DNA of 64,000 nucleotides, from positions 233,001,667-233,065,666 of the forward strand of contig NW_023276807.1 in assembly GCF_003668045.3 (NCBI RefSeq), given 5' to 3'. Positions 1 to 13,868 of the stretch are shown here, in pieces. The notes under the pieces are model-generated. The model was not told the origin of the DNA. It searched no databases and worked only from the letters and a program-made list of their open reading frames with translations. The DNA comes from Cricetulus griseus. Taxonomy: Eukaryota; Chordata; Mammalia; Rodentia; Cricetidae. How positions within the stretch are numbered: position 1 is the stretch's first letter; every line of letters starts with the position of its first letter. Position numbers and translations under genes: made by a program.

Positions 1-431
1 AAATACGTTGAAATCCACCAGAATTTGATAGGTAGAAATGAAAATAGCTAAAGTCCCGATTTTTCACCTGGCCAATTCACAAACTTCTGTGGATCTGAGT
101 CTTACACTTGGCTTCCCAAGTGGTCTAGTTTCTGGCATCAGTATTTCAACCAATTGATCATCTCACTGTTAAAGCCCCATCTGCTTTCTAAGATGACAAT
201 TATTTACCTAACTTTTCTGAAGTATTAATAGGTAATAGGGGTGTAACATATCTTTTCTTTCAAGGTTGCTTACATTTTAATGGAAGAAATGTCATTATAG
301 CATTAGTAGTACAAAACATAACGTCACAGTGAGCTCATTCAGGATACTTTGGCCAAGGAAAGTGTCATGAGTACTTTCAACTGACAGCAAAATTTAAGAA
401 GACAGAATTTCAGGATAAGAATGGGCCTTAT

Positions 432-620
432 GGGCCTAGAGACATGGCTCAGTGACTAACAGCACTTGTTATCCATGGGACCTAGGTTCAATTTCCAGCA
501 GCCACATAATGGCTCACCTATTACCTAGCTCCAGAGGATCTGGCACCCTCTTCTGGTCTTTCTGAGCACTGTATGCATGTGATACATGCATGCAAAATAC
601 TCATTAACATTAAAAAAAGA
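432..620 (+). mobile_element. B3 (B2-family) SINE
   Basis: Matches the B2/B3 layout: a tRNA-like head (GACATGGCTCAGTGACTAAC), a middle with CCAGCAGCCACATAATGGCTC, then CCTCTTCTGG and an A-rich tail. Diverged and unlikely to be active. Confidence 0.8.
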
Positions 621-1999
621 TACATTTATCAAATTGATGGAATGTAATACATTCATTTTATCTGTGTGAACCCAATAGAATATACACTGAGTGGGTCAAT
701 GGGAAAAAAAGTTGCATGAAGTCCTGAAACACAAATTTTACCATATCCAAGATAAAGTTGAATAATTTATAGACATTATAGAGCACTGATAAAATCAAGC
801 CTGACTGATGTGCACATGCACGTGGCACGTGTGTGCACACCCCCCCCCCCGCACACCACAGACACACTTCATTACTAATCTACAAATGAAATCACTAAGA
901 AATGTTACTGTGTAAGCATAGCACTACGTAAACAGGACTCTACATCATTCCCTGTGGAATGTCAGCATAGAACCACGTTAAATTTGTACACCAACCACAC
1001 ACAGACATAGCCTCTACTCACATCAAAGCTCTTTCAGTCAATCTGCACTTCTGTTTTGACCGATTCTCACTGGTCAATCACCTTGACTGAATAGCAACCA
1101 ACTTACAGATCTCTGGGTGGTGTGCGGGGCAGGGGGGGTCCTGGCATGGAGATGTGTAATCTCAAAAGTCAAAAAAGCCCCAGAGGCACTGAGAATAAAA
1201 GGCAGGCTTGTTACAAACACAAGGAAGCCTGTGCCATGCCTGCCTGCCGATTTATCTGGCATGGGGAAGCTGTGTACTTTCTGGATGTAATATTCTTTTC
1301 TACAATCAAGCTAGAAATCAAGTAATTACCAATGTCAATGACACTGACGTGGGAGAGTTCTACAGCAGCATCAAACACTACTCACTTGTGACAGTGGCCA
1401 ATGAGGACAAGAGTCAAGTATTGAAGAGTGACTGATGGAGACTCAGAACACCATTATTCTCAGAAGCCACGAGTAACAGAGGTCATCCTTGCCCAGAGTG
1501 TGCCTTTCTTCTTTTTTGTAGGAATACCTGACTCCTGTCCTTGGCAGAAAGGCATTGATCCCTCCATTATCTCTCAAATTAAGTATGAGTTAATTATGTA
1601 CAACATATTGCCAAAAAGTAAAATTAAAAAACCCTAAATGATCGGTCCACAGTTGGTTATTTCTTATGTAATATAACATAAAAGCAGCAACAGCACTGTT
1701 ACAGCAAGGAAAAGAAAACAATTTAGTATTCCTTCACCATGCAACAGTGAACTGCACAGCTGTATTCGGCTTGGCCTTTCCCCTTCACAGCTTTAGGGAT
1801 GTTTACTGAAGAACAGTGTATGGTTAAGTAACATGAGGTGAGATCTGCCTTGACAATTCGGATAAAACGGGGAAAGAGAATGGATAAAGCAATGGAATAA
1901 AACAGGGAACAAGAGGGGGTAGCCAAGAGGCACGTGGCATCCATGACAGAATCATCCTAAATGTTTCCCTAGGTTTGAAATTCGTCATTTGTAAAGGAC

Positions 2000-2387
2000 T
2001 GTGATGGCTAATCTTGGATGTTAACTTGATACACTTGGCAAGAGGGGCCCTCGGGTAAAGAAATGCCTCCATCAGACTGGCCTGTGAGCAGGTCTGTGGG
2101 GCATTTTCTTGATGGTTAATTCATGTAGGAGGGTTCAGCCCACTGTGGGCTGGTAACATCCTGAGGCAGGTGGCCTAGGCTGCATATAAGAGGCTGATGA
2201 CATGAGCCTTGGGGTGAGCAGAAAGCAGCAGTGGTCTATGGTCCACCCTCTGCTCTTGCTAGTTCTTGCCATGACTTCCTTTGGTGATCAACTGCCAACC
2301 GCAAGTATAAGCCAAATAATCACTTTCCTCCCCAAGTTGATTTCGGTCATGAGTTTATCACATCAACAGAACAAGCACTGACACCTA
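2000..2387 (+). mobile_element. MaLR-type solo LTR
   Basis: Starts TGTGATGGCTAATCTTG and ends with the MaLR 3' pattern: AAGTATAAGCCAAATAA, CTTTCCTCCCCAAGTTG, then ATCACATCAACAGAACAAGC. About 390 bp, matching the non-autonomous ERVL-MaLR class of rodents. No internal region is present. Confidence 0.7.
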
Positions 2388-2711
2388 AACTCTTTAAGGG
2401 ATAGGGTGAGGGACTTGAGTGTCTTAGTCCCCTTACACATAGAAATAACCGAAGCAATGCCTGGCTCTGAACCCAGTCACCAGTCACCAGTGGCTGGCCT
2501 CCTACCTCCTTCCCTGAGATCAAACTCACATTATACAAATAATGTCGTTTTCCTTGTCCAGGCAACTAAATTCCACAGAAGCTCACAAATTAAGGCTTTG
2601 GAGCACTGACTGTAATGGGAAGGAGTACTGACTGACAACAGCTCTCAATTCCTATTTCCATAATTCATGTAAGATAAAATCAGCTTGTCTCTCTCCTTAC
2701 AAAATCTCCTT

Positions 2712-2792
2712 GGAGCTAGGAGTGTAGCTCAGTGACCCAGTGTGGTTAGCATTCATGAGACCTTCAGTTTGATCTTCAGTAGAACAAAACTG
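2712..2792 (+). mobile_element. ID-like SINE
   Basis: GGAGCTAGGAGTGTAGCTCA starts a tRNA-Ala/BC1-like body with a degenerate B box (TTCAGTTTGATC) and a short A-rich tail. Strongly diverged from the ID consensus. Confidence 0.55.
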
Positions 2793-3465
2793 AACTCACC
2801 ACTATTTCTTGATTAAAGAATTATGGCTTCATGACAATGTCACTTTCCATGTTAATTTGACTTCCATCTACAACTGAAGTTAATTTGAATTGCCTTAACA
2901 TGTAACATAAATTCTAATGTCTATTTCTATGAAGAAAAAAAAAAACCCATGGATTTCAATGTTCTCTTATTACCAGTATAAATTGCCTCACATTCTCTAA
3001 ACTGTGGAAAAGGCAACAGATGACATGAGTTAGGATGCAGACAGGCTGCTGTGCCTGGAACATTCCATTAAGATCTGAGTGTATGCTTCTTAGGAGGCAG
3101 AATTAATGGCCTGAGCCATGGCTTCAAGTTTAGATAGTTCTAGTGCTGATGTTTAGAATTTTTGTATGTCCACATACTATGAGTAGCCATTTATTGGATA
3201 GTTGTAACAGGCCAGGAATATACTCCTATTGTAAAATATGTTGGCATAACTCAAAAAGTAACAATTGCTGTTTTCCTTGCATGACCATAAGGCTCAAAGG
3301 CTTTACAAGTCACCCAAGGCCATGTACTCGGTTTGAACTAAATTCTTCCCACTTTCCTAGCCATCACGTACAAAGGATGGGAAAGATTGTGCTGGTCATT
3401 CTGGAAGGACAGGCTAGTAGTACACACACTACTCACTTTTTCTTATTTAAAAATAATAATGAAAG

Positions 3466-3756
3466 GGGGTCCTGGAGAAATGGTTAACTTGGTAATGTGC
3501 TGGCCTTGCAAGCATGAGGACCTGAGTTTGATTCTCCAGAACCAAAAGCCTGGCACGGGGCTGTGTACTTATAACTTCAGATCTAGTAAGGTAGAAACAG
3601 ACAAATTCCTAGAACTTTCTGGCCAGGCAGCCCAGTCCATTTGGTGAGTTTCAGGCTAATGAGAGACCCTGTCTTCAAAAAACAATCTGGTAAGTGGGAT
3701 CTGAGGAACAGCCAAGCAACAATGTCCTCTAGTGCCCACACACACAGAGAGAGACA

Positions 3757-3757
<1 letters not shown>
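3466..3757 (+). mobile_element. RSINE1/B4-family SINE
   Basis: Composite structure: an ID-like left arm (CCTTGCAAGCATGAGGACCT) followed by a B1-derived right arm (GCCAGGCAGCCCAGTCC, GAGAGACCCTGTCTTCAAAA). It ends in a CA microsatellite. Confidence 0.75.

Positions 3758-3791
<34 letters not shown>
3758..3791. repeat. (CA)n microsatellite
   Basis: Uninterrupted CA dinucleotides at the 3' end of an RSINE1/B4 element, a common place for such tracts to grow. Several open frames on both strands here are translations of this tract and are not genes. Confidence 0.97.
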
Positions 3792-3792
<1 letters not shown>

Positions 3793-5584
3793 GTACATAC
3801 GCAAACACATACACAATGATAATAACTGCAGATGCTTGCAGCAGTATCTCAACCCCACAGGTATATATGTGCTTTTTGAAGATGAACAACAAAAGGCCTA
3901 AGAAAGTTGTTGGCAAAAATTAACCACAATGATCACAATCACAGCTTCATTTACTAGTAGACAGGTCACTGCAAACCAGGCACCCTCAGAGAACAAAATA
4001 TTTACAAGGTATATAATCTCATTTGGCATTGTGTTGGAAGTATAACACATGTGAGAAGCAGAATTTCCTGCATTAATTGTAATGCTGAGGGTCACAGTGT
4101 ATCAGAAATTATTTATGTAGGTAGCTGCAGACACACCCACTGTAAATTAGTGGTATTAGTTAATGGGCGCATTAAAAATGTTACCATTCATTTGGTATTT
4201 TCAGGCTGCACCACAGATCGGGAACAATGCATTAGCTTCATTCCCTTGGCACAAACTGTTTGGTTTCTAGCTGTAAATGGCTTTATACAGGACACATATG
4301 CAGTGGGAAATTTCAAAACAAAATAATTATCTTGCTTTGTATTGCTCACTACAAATGGGATGCTTCTAAAACTTAAATTTTCCATTAGTCCGTGCTTGAA
4401 CTTGAGTAGTGGAGAGGACACTTAACTTTGCTATAAACTTAAAATAAGCCATGGAAAAAGACCCCCAAATCACTTTAATAGAGTTGAGCGCACCTCTCCA
4501 ATTGCCTGCTCGACGTTCCCAGGAGATCTCACAATAAGTTCAAATTCACATCACCCAGGACTTTCATCCTGTTTTCACTTCTTGTAAACCTGATTTTATG
4601 TTTATTTCCTACTATTGACTCAAATCCTACTTATACCCCAAATCTAGTTCTGCGTTAGCTTCTTCATCTCCTTGCCCCCCACTCCGCCACAGCCCTCTAG
4701 CCTTCCTTTCCATGGTAAGCACACTGGTTTCTACCCTACCAGGCTTTCTTTGGAAGTGGCAGCATTGCCCAAGGTACTTCTCATGCTAATTCCTAACTCC
4801 TGTCAAGTGCACCAGATGGGAAACTGCCAGAGAGGGCCGGGAATATGTGATTCTTAATAGAAAATTCAAAATACTTTTAGAATGAAAATGTCTGCCGCTT
4901 AAACCTGACCCAGTTACCAACTTCCCTTCCTAAAGATAAACACTGGTCAGCTTCTTTGTGCATCTCTCCAGAGACAGTCTATCTATATATGAGAACTATG
5001 GGCTCCCTTGCAGTTTAAATATACAAAAACACACGCATACACAAGCACACAGTAACGTTATGGAATCTTAACTGTCCTACATCTGAGTTTTCTCATTGAA
5101 TAAAGTCAGCCTGCAGGCACACAGCTAATTCAAATGGCTGCACAGCATTCGGTTGTCATGTGTTCATAACTCGATCATCTCTGACTGACATATCTTGGTC
5201 CTTTCCAGTCTTGCTATGACAATGTACAATTGATACCCGTTATGTATTCCTTTGCAAGCATATACAGAACGGTTCACTTATCCTTCATGATTCCAGAGGC
5301 TGAGGCAGTGGAGGCTCAGATCAAGAGATGAAGCAACTTCTACAATCTTTCCTGGGAAGTGTTCATACCAAGGAAGACTAAAATGTCTATTCCTTACTTG
5401 TCTAATAAAGACAGGCTAGCGACCCACATAAGGATTGCACTGGACAATAAGCAAGTACTCTGACCGCTGCTAACTGGTATACTGTTCCACATCCATAGCT
5501 TCACTATGAATGGTCAGATCTGAACACATCCTGTCAACAATGGTGATCCTTGGAGTTGGAGAAAGGAATCAGCACTAGGTGCAC

Positions 5585-5735
5585 TGATTGTTCTTGCAAA
5601 GGTTCAACACCCATATGGTGGCTCACAAAATCAGCAACTACGGTTCCAAAGGACTGGACACTCTCTTCTGGCCTCCATGGGCAACAGACATACATGGTGC
5701 ACATACACATTCATAGACATAAATAAATATTTATG
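5585..5735 (+). mobile_element. B3 SINE fragment
   Basis: Contains GCACTGATTGTTCTTGCAAA, CACCCATATGGTGGCTCACA and CTCTCTTCTGGCCTCCATGG, the diagnostic B3 middle and 3' portions. Confidence 0.75.
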
Positions 5736-7084
5736 TCAGCAAAATATCCATAGACATAAAATAAAAATAATTTTTAGAAAGCAGTCGTTTACCAGGTTAC
5801 TACCATCATATGATCCTGAATATTCTAATATGCCATTCATTCTCATGGAAAGCACTCAAATTTTAAATATTAAATGTGCTTTTGGATAACTACAATAATC
5901 TGCCCAAAGTAAGTTCTTTGAACCCCAACCCCTTTAATCTGTTTCCTGGAAGGAAGGATGTTCTTCGGGCTTACTGAGATAATGGAATGAAATATAAAAT
6001 TAAAAGTAGCTACATACTCACTACTATCATGTTTTACATACCAAAGAGGATTCAGAAATAAATTTATTGTTTTCTGCTATATAACAAATACCTTCAACTG
6101 CTAAGATCTTGTAAAAGCACAAGCTTTCCTTGGTGCTATTTCATTTTTTAACATTCAACATAAAACAATTATTAAATACATTTTTAAAAGCTAAAAGGTT
6201 GATACTTCATGTGGTCCAATGAAGCTAGAATCTGTGAGGTATGAGGTTGAGTTCTATTCTTCAGAACCTGTCGTACAGGATGGAAGGCTCCAGAATTCAG
6301 GGTTCTGCTGCTTCGTTTAAATGGATATCAGCTAGCAGGCCCTCTTTAGCCATATTCAGATATTTAATATTCTATTTTTAAAACTGTTACTCTGGCCAGT
6401 GATTCGTTTGCCCACATTAGGTCCCTAAGTCCAGGCACTGACATGAAGCAGAAATTCGTCTTTTATAGAGCCCTCAGTCCGTACCCACAGGGGCCAAAGT
6501 GCTTTTAACTAAACCCTTCATCTAAATAAATGCCCTAAAGTTCAAGTAAATCATGTAGCCCTTCCTGGAAGAATGTGTCTGCATATGATTTCAACTGGCA
6601 GTGAGAAACCCTTCACCCTGCCTGGACATTTTCAGAGCCTCTGCAGAGAAGGATGACGTAGAGGCTGTGGCTCCTGGTTCAGTACCTGAGACAAGCACCC
6701 TTACCAGTCCTTCATGCAGAAATTCTACAGGGAAAAGATGGGTTCTTAATGCTTAACTCCATATAGTTACAAGGGACTACTGTGGGTCAGGGTGACAGTG
6801 ACGTAATCAGCTCAGGACCATGTATCTAGAACCTATGAAGGACCTTGTAAATGAAACAGCTACTAGAAATATAGGTTTATCATTGGTCCCAAGGCCCAGT
6901 GTGGCAGGAACTAGGTGCTACAATATGGCAGAAACAATGTGGAGGTCAGTCCTCTAAGACAGTCCACCAAGGTTCGAGAAACTTCAACTGGACAGAAATT
7001 CCCTATTGGTCTTGTACAAAATGCCTCAGACTGAAGGCCACCTAGGACACCAGCCTCATAAAACTCTGGCAACAGGCCCAAAGA

Positions 7085-7205
7085 TAACAGGATTTTGTTT
7101 TTGTTTGTTTGTTTGTTTTTTCAGGAGAGAAGCTGGACTGGAACCCACTATGTAACATAAACTGGCTTCAAACTCACTGCAATCCTCCTGCCTCAGCCTC
7201 TAGGT
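7085..7205 (-). mobile_element. old B1 SINE fragment
   Basis: Antisense B1 features: a GTTTGTTT-rich tail, ACTGGAACCCACTATGTAAC, CTTCAAACTCACTGCAATCC and CTGCCTCAGCCTC. It is diverged and lacks a clean 5' end. Confidence 0.55.
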
Positions 7206-8317
7206 AGTATATTAATGTTAACATAGAGTCATTTTAAAGTATCATAAAATATTTGAGTCAACATACATAAAATAATTAGACTGGCTACTCTTAAGTTTCT
7301 AATATTTACGTAATCAAAGTTGGGACCACTACAATGATTAATAAGAGGCAAGAATTATATCTGTAAGACTTAGTGGTTTAAAAATAGTCTGAGTCACTTA
7401 TATAATATAAAAATTTCATGAAGATGCAAATGTTTACTAAGATATGGAAAATCAAACATCATGGAGAAAAATGGGGAAATTCTGTGCCTATGCTTAAACA
7501 TGAAAGGCTACTGCTTACCCAAAGAAAAAACATAACTTTATAAATATCATTCATTTGTTCATTCAACACAAATACTTCTTTCATTCACTTAACAAATCCA
7601 GGCTAGCCTTGGGGAATCAGTGAAGACACAGAATTTGAAGCTGGAAGGAAATTTCTGTTTCCATCAGCTCATCTCACTGCTCATACATACTGACACCAGG
7701 TCAACTGACCACTCCAAGCCTTCTTGAAGGAAGGTCATTAAATTCTTGCTGAGTGGTATCATGATACATGTGTGGAAGGGGTTGAGGCCACTGTGCAGTC
7801 ACTTCAGGCTACACTTCCTTGACTATCCCAAACCAACAAGAGCCCCACATTTACACAGCTCTTGGTCTTCCAACCTTGAGATGTTCATTCCAGCTCTGAA
7901 CATGGACCTGTCCTGAGGGCTCTCAGAGCCCCCTTCAGCTAACAAGGAAGAAGATGACTGAAGATTTCTAACAATGAGCAAGGCCATTACCTCACAAGGG
8001 GCCTGTTCTATTAGATGATTCTAGTTAGAAAGTTCTTTTATGTTGAGTTGAAATAAACCTTGTGAATTCAACCACACAAACCTATTGCTGCCTCTTCTAT
8101 GTAATAATTCCTCAAGTATTCCAAAAACTTTAAAAGTAGCATTATCATCATCATCAACGGGGTGTATACGTATGGAGTTTAGAGGACTTCTCTGGAGTCA
8201 GTTCTTGCCTTCCACCTTTATGTGGGTCTGGGGATGTGAAACTCAGCCTTGTGTGAAAAAATCCTTAAGCTGCTGGGCCCATGCTGTTAGCCCATATTCC
8301 CAAACTTCTTTAATTAA

Positions 8318-8360
8318 AACAAAAACAAAAAACAAAAAAACAAAACAAAACAAAAAAACA
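8318..8360. repeat. A-rich CAAAA simple repeat
   Basis: Runs of AAAAC/AAAAAC units with no clear SINE body attached. Confidence 0.8.
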
Positions 8361-8610
8361 GTCCTTACATGCCATTCAATCCCAGGTTTCCCAGACAGTT
8401 TTAAAATACTGGTCACTTTCTTCTGTGAGCTCATTTAGTCAGCATTTCTCTTTAAGATCCAGTACCCAGAATGTACCATAATATTCTAGACTTGAAGTGT
8501 AACCAGCACTAGTTTGCTATTTATCTAGTATTGGAGCCTAAGATTCTCACTGATGATGTAGAAAAGACAAGTGAACATGGGACCAAACAGAGGATCACTA
8601 TTAAAGTGAT

Positions 8611-8670
8611 CATACATACATACATACATACATACATACATACATACATACATACATACATACACACACA
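8611..8670. repeat. (CATA)n microsatellite
   Basis: About 13 near-perfect CATA tetranucleotides followed by a short CA tract. Confidence 0.97.
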
Positions 8671-8721
8671 TTGATAAAATAAGTTATCACTATATATCTA
8701 AATGGTCAAATACAGAGGGGG

Positions 8722-8905
8722 GACAGCAGAGTGGTCAAGAGCACAAACTAAGGCTACACACCCTACATGGGTCCCATGTTTTAGAGACTTGCTTCTCTGT
8801 TTCCTTGCTAATCTAGCAGCAATAACAACTGTCTTGCCTCACTGGATTGGTATAAAAAAAAATTAAGTGAGATGACAGGTATAAAGTGTTTAGAACAAGA
8901 ATCAA
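8722..8905 (+). mobile_element. possible MIR SINE
   Basis: Weak match to MIR: GCAGAGTGGTCAAGAGCAC at the start, a CTTGCTTCTCTGTTTCCT middle, and TATAAAGTGTTTAGAACAAG near the end, resembling the MIR 3' motif. Ancient and heavily diverged. Confidence 0.4.
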
Positions 8906-9330
8906 TATCATTAACTAAGGTAGGTAACTTCTTTAGCTAAGGACTCAGGTGATTATATGTGTGCCTTTTACAGGATGGGCTTTTCACATATCACACGGGA
9001 AAAGGCAAGTTTCAGTCATTTCCCTACAAATTAAATATTGAGACATTACTGGATGAAAGCAAACTGACACTTTCCGAGGTTCAAAGGATGCGATATCCTT
9101 CTTCAGAGAGAAGACAGGCTGAACTTTGCCAACTGAAGGGAAGCCAAGGGAAAGCAGAATAAACAGAAAGCAACTACTACAGAAACAAACTCCCAGGGAC
9201 CCAGGCTGCTCAGTCAAAGATGGTATGGATGCAGAATTTCCGGGGTTGTAAGCCCACCACGGTATGCTCTCCTTGCTTGCTGGTTTCTTTTAATGTAAAC
9301 ACTTTAAACTCTCCAGTCAGAATCATAATT

Positions 9331-9705
9331 GAATGCCATACTGGGGTCTTTTCTGGCCACTGTGACCAAGTACCTCACTAGAAGCAACTGAAGGGAGAAA
9401 AGACTTACCTGGGGTCACATTTAGAGAAAAGAACCCCACCACAGCAGGCTAGACAAGGCAGCAGTGCACAGTCAGCTCTATGGGCACAGGAACAGGTGGG
9501 TGGGTCTCCCCCATTCCTCAGACCAGGAGGAGGAGAAAGGAGAATTCTAAAGCTCTTTAGGCCTTCTTCTCTTGTTCAGTTGGGCTCCCAGCCTAGGGGA
9601 TGACGCCACCCATATTTACCATGGGTCTTCCCCTCTAAGTTAAACCTCTCTGGAAATACCCTCATACGGAGAGAGGTATGTCTCCTAGGTGATTCTAAAT
9701 TGAGA
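9331..9705 (-). mobile_element. MaLR-type LTR, antisense
   Basis: The plus strand reads as the reverse of a rodent MaLR LTR: CTGTGACCAAGTACCTCACT at one end and AGGTATGTCTCCTAGGTGAT near the other, with CTCTCTGGAAATACCCTCAT between. The family is inferred by eye. Confidence 0.6.
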
Positions 9706-10084
9706 GGAAGTCAGTGCTAAAGCAACTTTCAGCATACCTGCTTGAGCAAGTAACGCTGGCAGTAAGAGCTCTTTGCTCCAGAACTCTTTCAGATATAGAC
9801 ATAAGAGCTTCTGTTCACATGGGGCCTGCATTTGACCTGGGGAACATGCACTACCAATGGAACTTCACACACAGCTCAATGACTACTGAAAAATGCTAAG
9901 GATGGTTAAATTAACCAAAGCATCTCTGCATCCCTTCTGAGTTAAACATATAAGCACACAAACAGATATTCCATGCTCTTTTCTGCCATCTTTTGCCACC
10001 CAACCACTCCCAATGCTGGGGATGAGGCCTCAGGCCCCCTACATCCTCCAGAAGAGTTCTCTCCCAGACAGACAGCCTCCTGGC

Positions 10085-10242
10085 ACTTTTATATTACATT
10101 TTATTGTGAGACAAGGTCCTATGCAGTTGCCCAGTTTAATTAGCTCTGAACTGTCCTGCAGCCAAGCAGGCCTTGAGCTTGACAGTCTTCTGCCTTAACC
10201 TTCAACTGGGATTACAGGCCTATGCCACAAAGCCTGGCCAGT
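10085..10242 (-). mobile_element. old B1/PB1-type SINE
   Basis: Antisense 7SL-like order: TGTGAGACAAGGTCCTATGC, GCAGGCCTTGAGCTTGACAG, CTGCCTTAACCTTC, then GGGATTACAGGCCTATGCCA. Divergence suggests an old B1 or proto-B1 copy. Confidence 0.6.
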
Positions 10243-10654
10243 TATTTCAGATGAAGACTTAAATGCCAATACAGTGTCTTTAAAATGATCATTCATTTGT
10301 CTGAAGTTTATCTTAATCTCCATTAGGTTTAAAGAGACTCATCTAAACAGCTGTGGGAGCTGTGTCTGGAGTAAAGTTTCAATCACCTGAAAGCCCTTCA
10401 CTGGTAAATGACATTACCCTAACCATCTGTGATTGCCATCTCATTGCTAATTGGTTGCTTTTCTCAACCATGCTCATTAACATAGGATGAAAGATCGTCC
10501 TTATACCTCTCAAAGAAAGGCAGATGGAATGTTTCCTTAAGAAGGAATTCATCTCCATAACCTTCAAAATTCCCCAACTTTCAGAAATTGGCCATATCCT
10601 GCCAATCATAAGGGGGAATGATGGGCACTACATTCAGGATAACTACCATCTACT

Positions 10655-10860
10655 AAACTGCAGGTGCTCATCACTGTCTAGATATTTGATATGTTATCAC
10701 ATTAATTTGATATCGAGAGCCTTAGGAAGCAGGTACTTACTCCACCACTGTAGATATCTTTAAAGGGATTAACTACTAATGTGGCCAAGGTCACATAACA
10801 GGGCTGAACTAGGCTCTTTGACTTCATAACCTAAGCTCATAAGCTCTGCACTAGAAACAA
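10655..10860 (-). mobile_element. MIR SINE
   Basis: Contains GGCCAAGGTCACATAACAGG followed by GCTGAACTAGGCTCTTTGAC, close to the MIR core and 3' half in antisense. Ancient mammalian SINE. Confidence 0.5.
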
Positions 10861-13800
10861 CCTAATGAACACCAACCTAATTTACTCATAAGATAGTACC
10901 CAGGATATGAAAGTAAAACATGGATTGGAAGACTCTGTAAGACACTATGCACAGTGTACACAGGTCTATACCACACCCACAATCTCCTGGCTCTACTGTC
11001 TTGGTGCCATGTGCCTCAGTGGGACTCAAACACGGATGCAGAAGTAACCCTGATACAGCTCAGTAGGACACTTTCTATATGAGCCATCTTAGCAGGGTTG
11101 AGCATTCATTTTCAGGCAAAGCGTAAGTTTTCCACCAACTATTTATAGATTGTCCACGTACCACCATTTCTTGTCAATATATCACCCTTAGGGACTTCAA
11201 GAAGACCAGAAACTGGCCACTCCTAGTCTCCAACCGCAATCCCATCACACTGCACCATTAACCTCTGACACGAACCAGCTAAAATAGCGGTGTCAGTAGC
11301 AGTGAAGCTGATCTAAGAGGGCAGGATATTTAAATATTTCAGCAGGAAGACGGTCAATTACCACTTGAAAACATGCCTTTTGCTCCATTTTATGACATGG
11401 AAAGTTCTACCCAGTTTCTACTGTAGCACAATGCTAAGCAGCCTAAACTTTTCAGCCTCTACCTCTCCAGTCTAACAAACTTCAGAAAGAACAGTTGGGT
11501 GATGACATATCCAAGGCACCAAGTCTTCTCATGCTGAGAGACAATCTGATCATGTGTATCAAAACCAAGGAACACTTATGAGTAAGGTGTTACCCAGTAC
11601 AAAGAGACACAGTTTCTGCCCTCATGGGGCCATGATAAAAATAGAGACTTACCTAGGCATACAGCAGTCTAGGGCAAGTTCTCTCTACAATAGGAGAAAA
11701 CAAACGCAGCTGGCGGGCAAAGAATAGTTGCACAGACGGCTTGCATGATCCCTGCAAACGCAGGCTTTTCCATTTCCTTTGCCTGTATCTGCTCTAAGCC
11801 CCACATTTTCCCTTCACCTGAAATTATCTAACACTGTAAACTTTAGGACCTTCCTTCAGATTAACTCTAGCCCTCTTTGATTTAAAAAAAAAATGTTCAT
11901 TACCAGAGGAAGGCAAATGGCTAGTCCCACTGGTAGGACTAGCAAGGTACTTTCTATCTTAGCCAAGCCCACCCTCATTTGGAGGATTGAATAATAAGCA
12001 ATACTTTAGCCTTGGAAGCCCAAGTGTCTCATGTTTACAGAGCCTGCTCAGATAACAGCAAGGCTATCTCTGCCTTCTGCTGTTTTATCCTCAAGCAGAG
12101 CAGCCTAAGCTATAAGCCACTGGTGTTCCAAGCATCCAGCATCACCGTTACCCCTCTGCCCCAAGGTCTTATAAACCACTGCTCTGGATCAATCTATTTG
12201 TTTGCTCTCTATTAATTTCAAGACTATTCTATAAGCACAGATTGCATGGGCATTACTAAAGCCAGTCTTTAGTGGACATAGTTTACAGGTCCCTGATGGT
12301 TTATTTCCATGCCGCTCTCCACAGAAGCTATTCTAAGCCTTCCCAATCTCCCACTCAGAGCCACACAACCTGGTCTTTGGTTTCACTGAGAAAATGATAC
12401 TATTTGGGCTTGAAATACACATGCTTGCTGCCCACACCTGCCTCCATCCCGGCTCGGTGCTCACACTGTGCCCCCGTTCTTACATCCATTGGCTCACTCA
12501 GCAATCTTGCCCCATCTAATAGCTCCTTCCGTTCCTCATATAAACACACTCAAAAGCCAAGTGAAAAGGAACACAGAAACCACAATGCTCCCATCAATCT
12601 GTGCTTCCAACACCGAAGCCTCAGATAAGAGCCTGTTGGTCTCACTCCGAATTAACTGTGCAGCCTGATGCATGCCACCCTGCCCTGGAAACCACTCACA
12701 ACCACGTGACCACATGAACGAGCCCCAAGTCCACAAACCCAAGTCACCTTCTCAATTCCTCCTGGACCTGCCCTCTCCACAGCACCTGACATTTGGCGAC
12801 TTCCATCTTGAAAGTCTCTGACGCTGGTTCTTATGACATCACCGGCTGGTGACTCCACTTCTTCACTCAGTCCTCCAGTCAAACCTTACATTTTAACATT
12901 TTCCCAGGATTCTATTCTTGGCTTTCCTCTTCTCAAACTAAACTCTCCCCGGGGAGAAGGAGCGGCAAAGCACTGTTTACACTATGAATTATCCACATGC
13001 CCATAAATCAATAAGACTAAATTTGAATTTATTTGCTTCCTCTCCCCACTCATCTCCATACCAGAGCTCACCTCTATCATGGTCCTCTCTGTTTGCTTAC
13101 CTGTCTCCCCGGCTCTGTGCATCTAAGGGACAGACACTGGTGTCAGCACCAGCGACTTCCCTGTGAGGGCTGGAAGTGCGTAGGTGTGACGACTTAGCAA
13201 AAGCAATGCATTACAGGGCAGCCTAGGAGTGTGGTGCTGCAGAGGAGCCACAGGAGCTCCCTGAACTAAGGGAAATCTAGAGGGAGATTTACATATGCAA
13301 ATAGATAGATAAAGATATCGCCTATGCGGCATTTCTCTAATTATCATAAATGCCAGTGATATAATAGGAAGTCAATTTATACTTTGATTTTGTAAATGAA
13401 AGAGACAGAGAAATGGGAAAAGAGGTAGAATTTCAACAACTGCAGGAAGAAAGAAACCAGTTGGGGAACAGGAAAGCTGGGACATAGTATGCTGGGCGGC
13501 AGGGTGTGGATGGCCAACATCAGGACACTGGGAAGGACCACACAAGATCTTTTTTATTCTTTTGAGTGGAGATGCAATTTGCAGGTGAGGGCGAACAAGC
13601 TAGTCCCTTTATGCAATGCAACCTCTGATTAGAAAATAGGCCGGAACAGAAGAGTCCTCTTCCAAAGTTCCCTGATGAATTACCTAAGTGAGGAGAAATG
13701 AAAGCCTGAACTATAGCAACGGCTATAAAAATAAGAGGAGAAAATATTGGTTTTTAAGACAGTAGATAAATAACAAAGGTCTTGAAAACTTAAGAACAAT

Positions 13801-13868
13801 AGAATTAAATAAAGGATTAATTTAAAGGAAGTAAAAGCTTTAAAAACACAAAAAGCAAAAAATAAAAA

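Noticed and set aside
2712..2792. tRNA-like gene
   Set aside because: The A and B box-like signals belong to an ID SINE, itself tRNA-derived; no complete cloverleaf is present. The same holds for 28924-28995.
3143..3487. 114-aa plus-strand open frame
   Set aside because: No recognisable domain, no exon context, and its end runs into an RSINE1 element.
12404..12882. Overlapping open frames on both strands in a GC-richer stretch
   Set aside because: Frames are short, overlap in opposite directions, have no domain similarity, and the stretch is not CpG-rich enough to be a promoter island.
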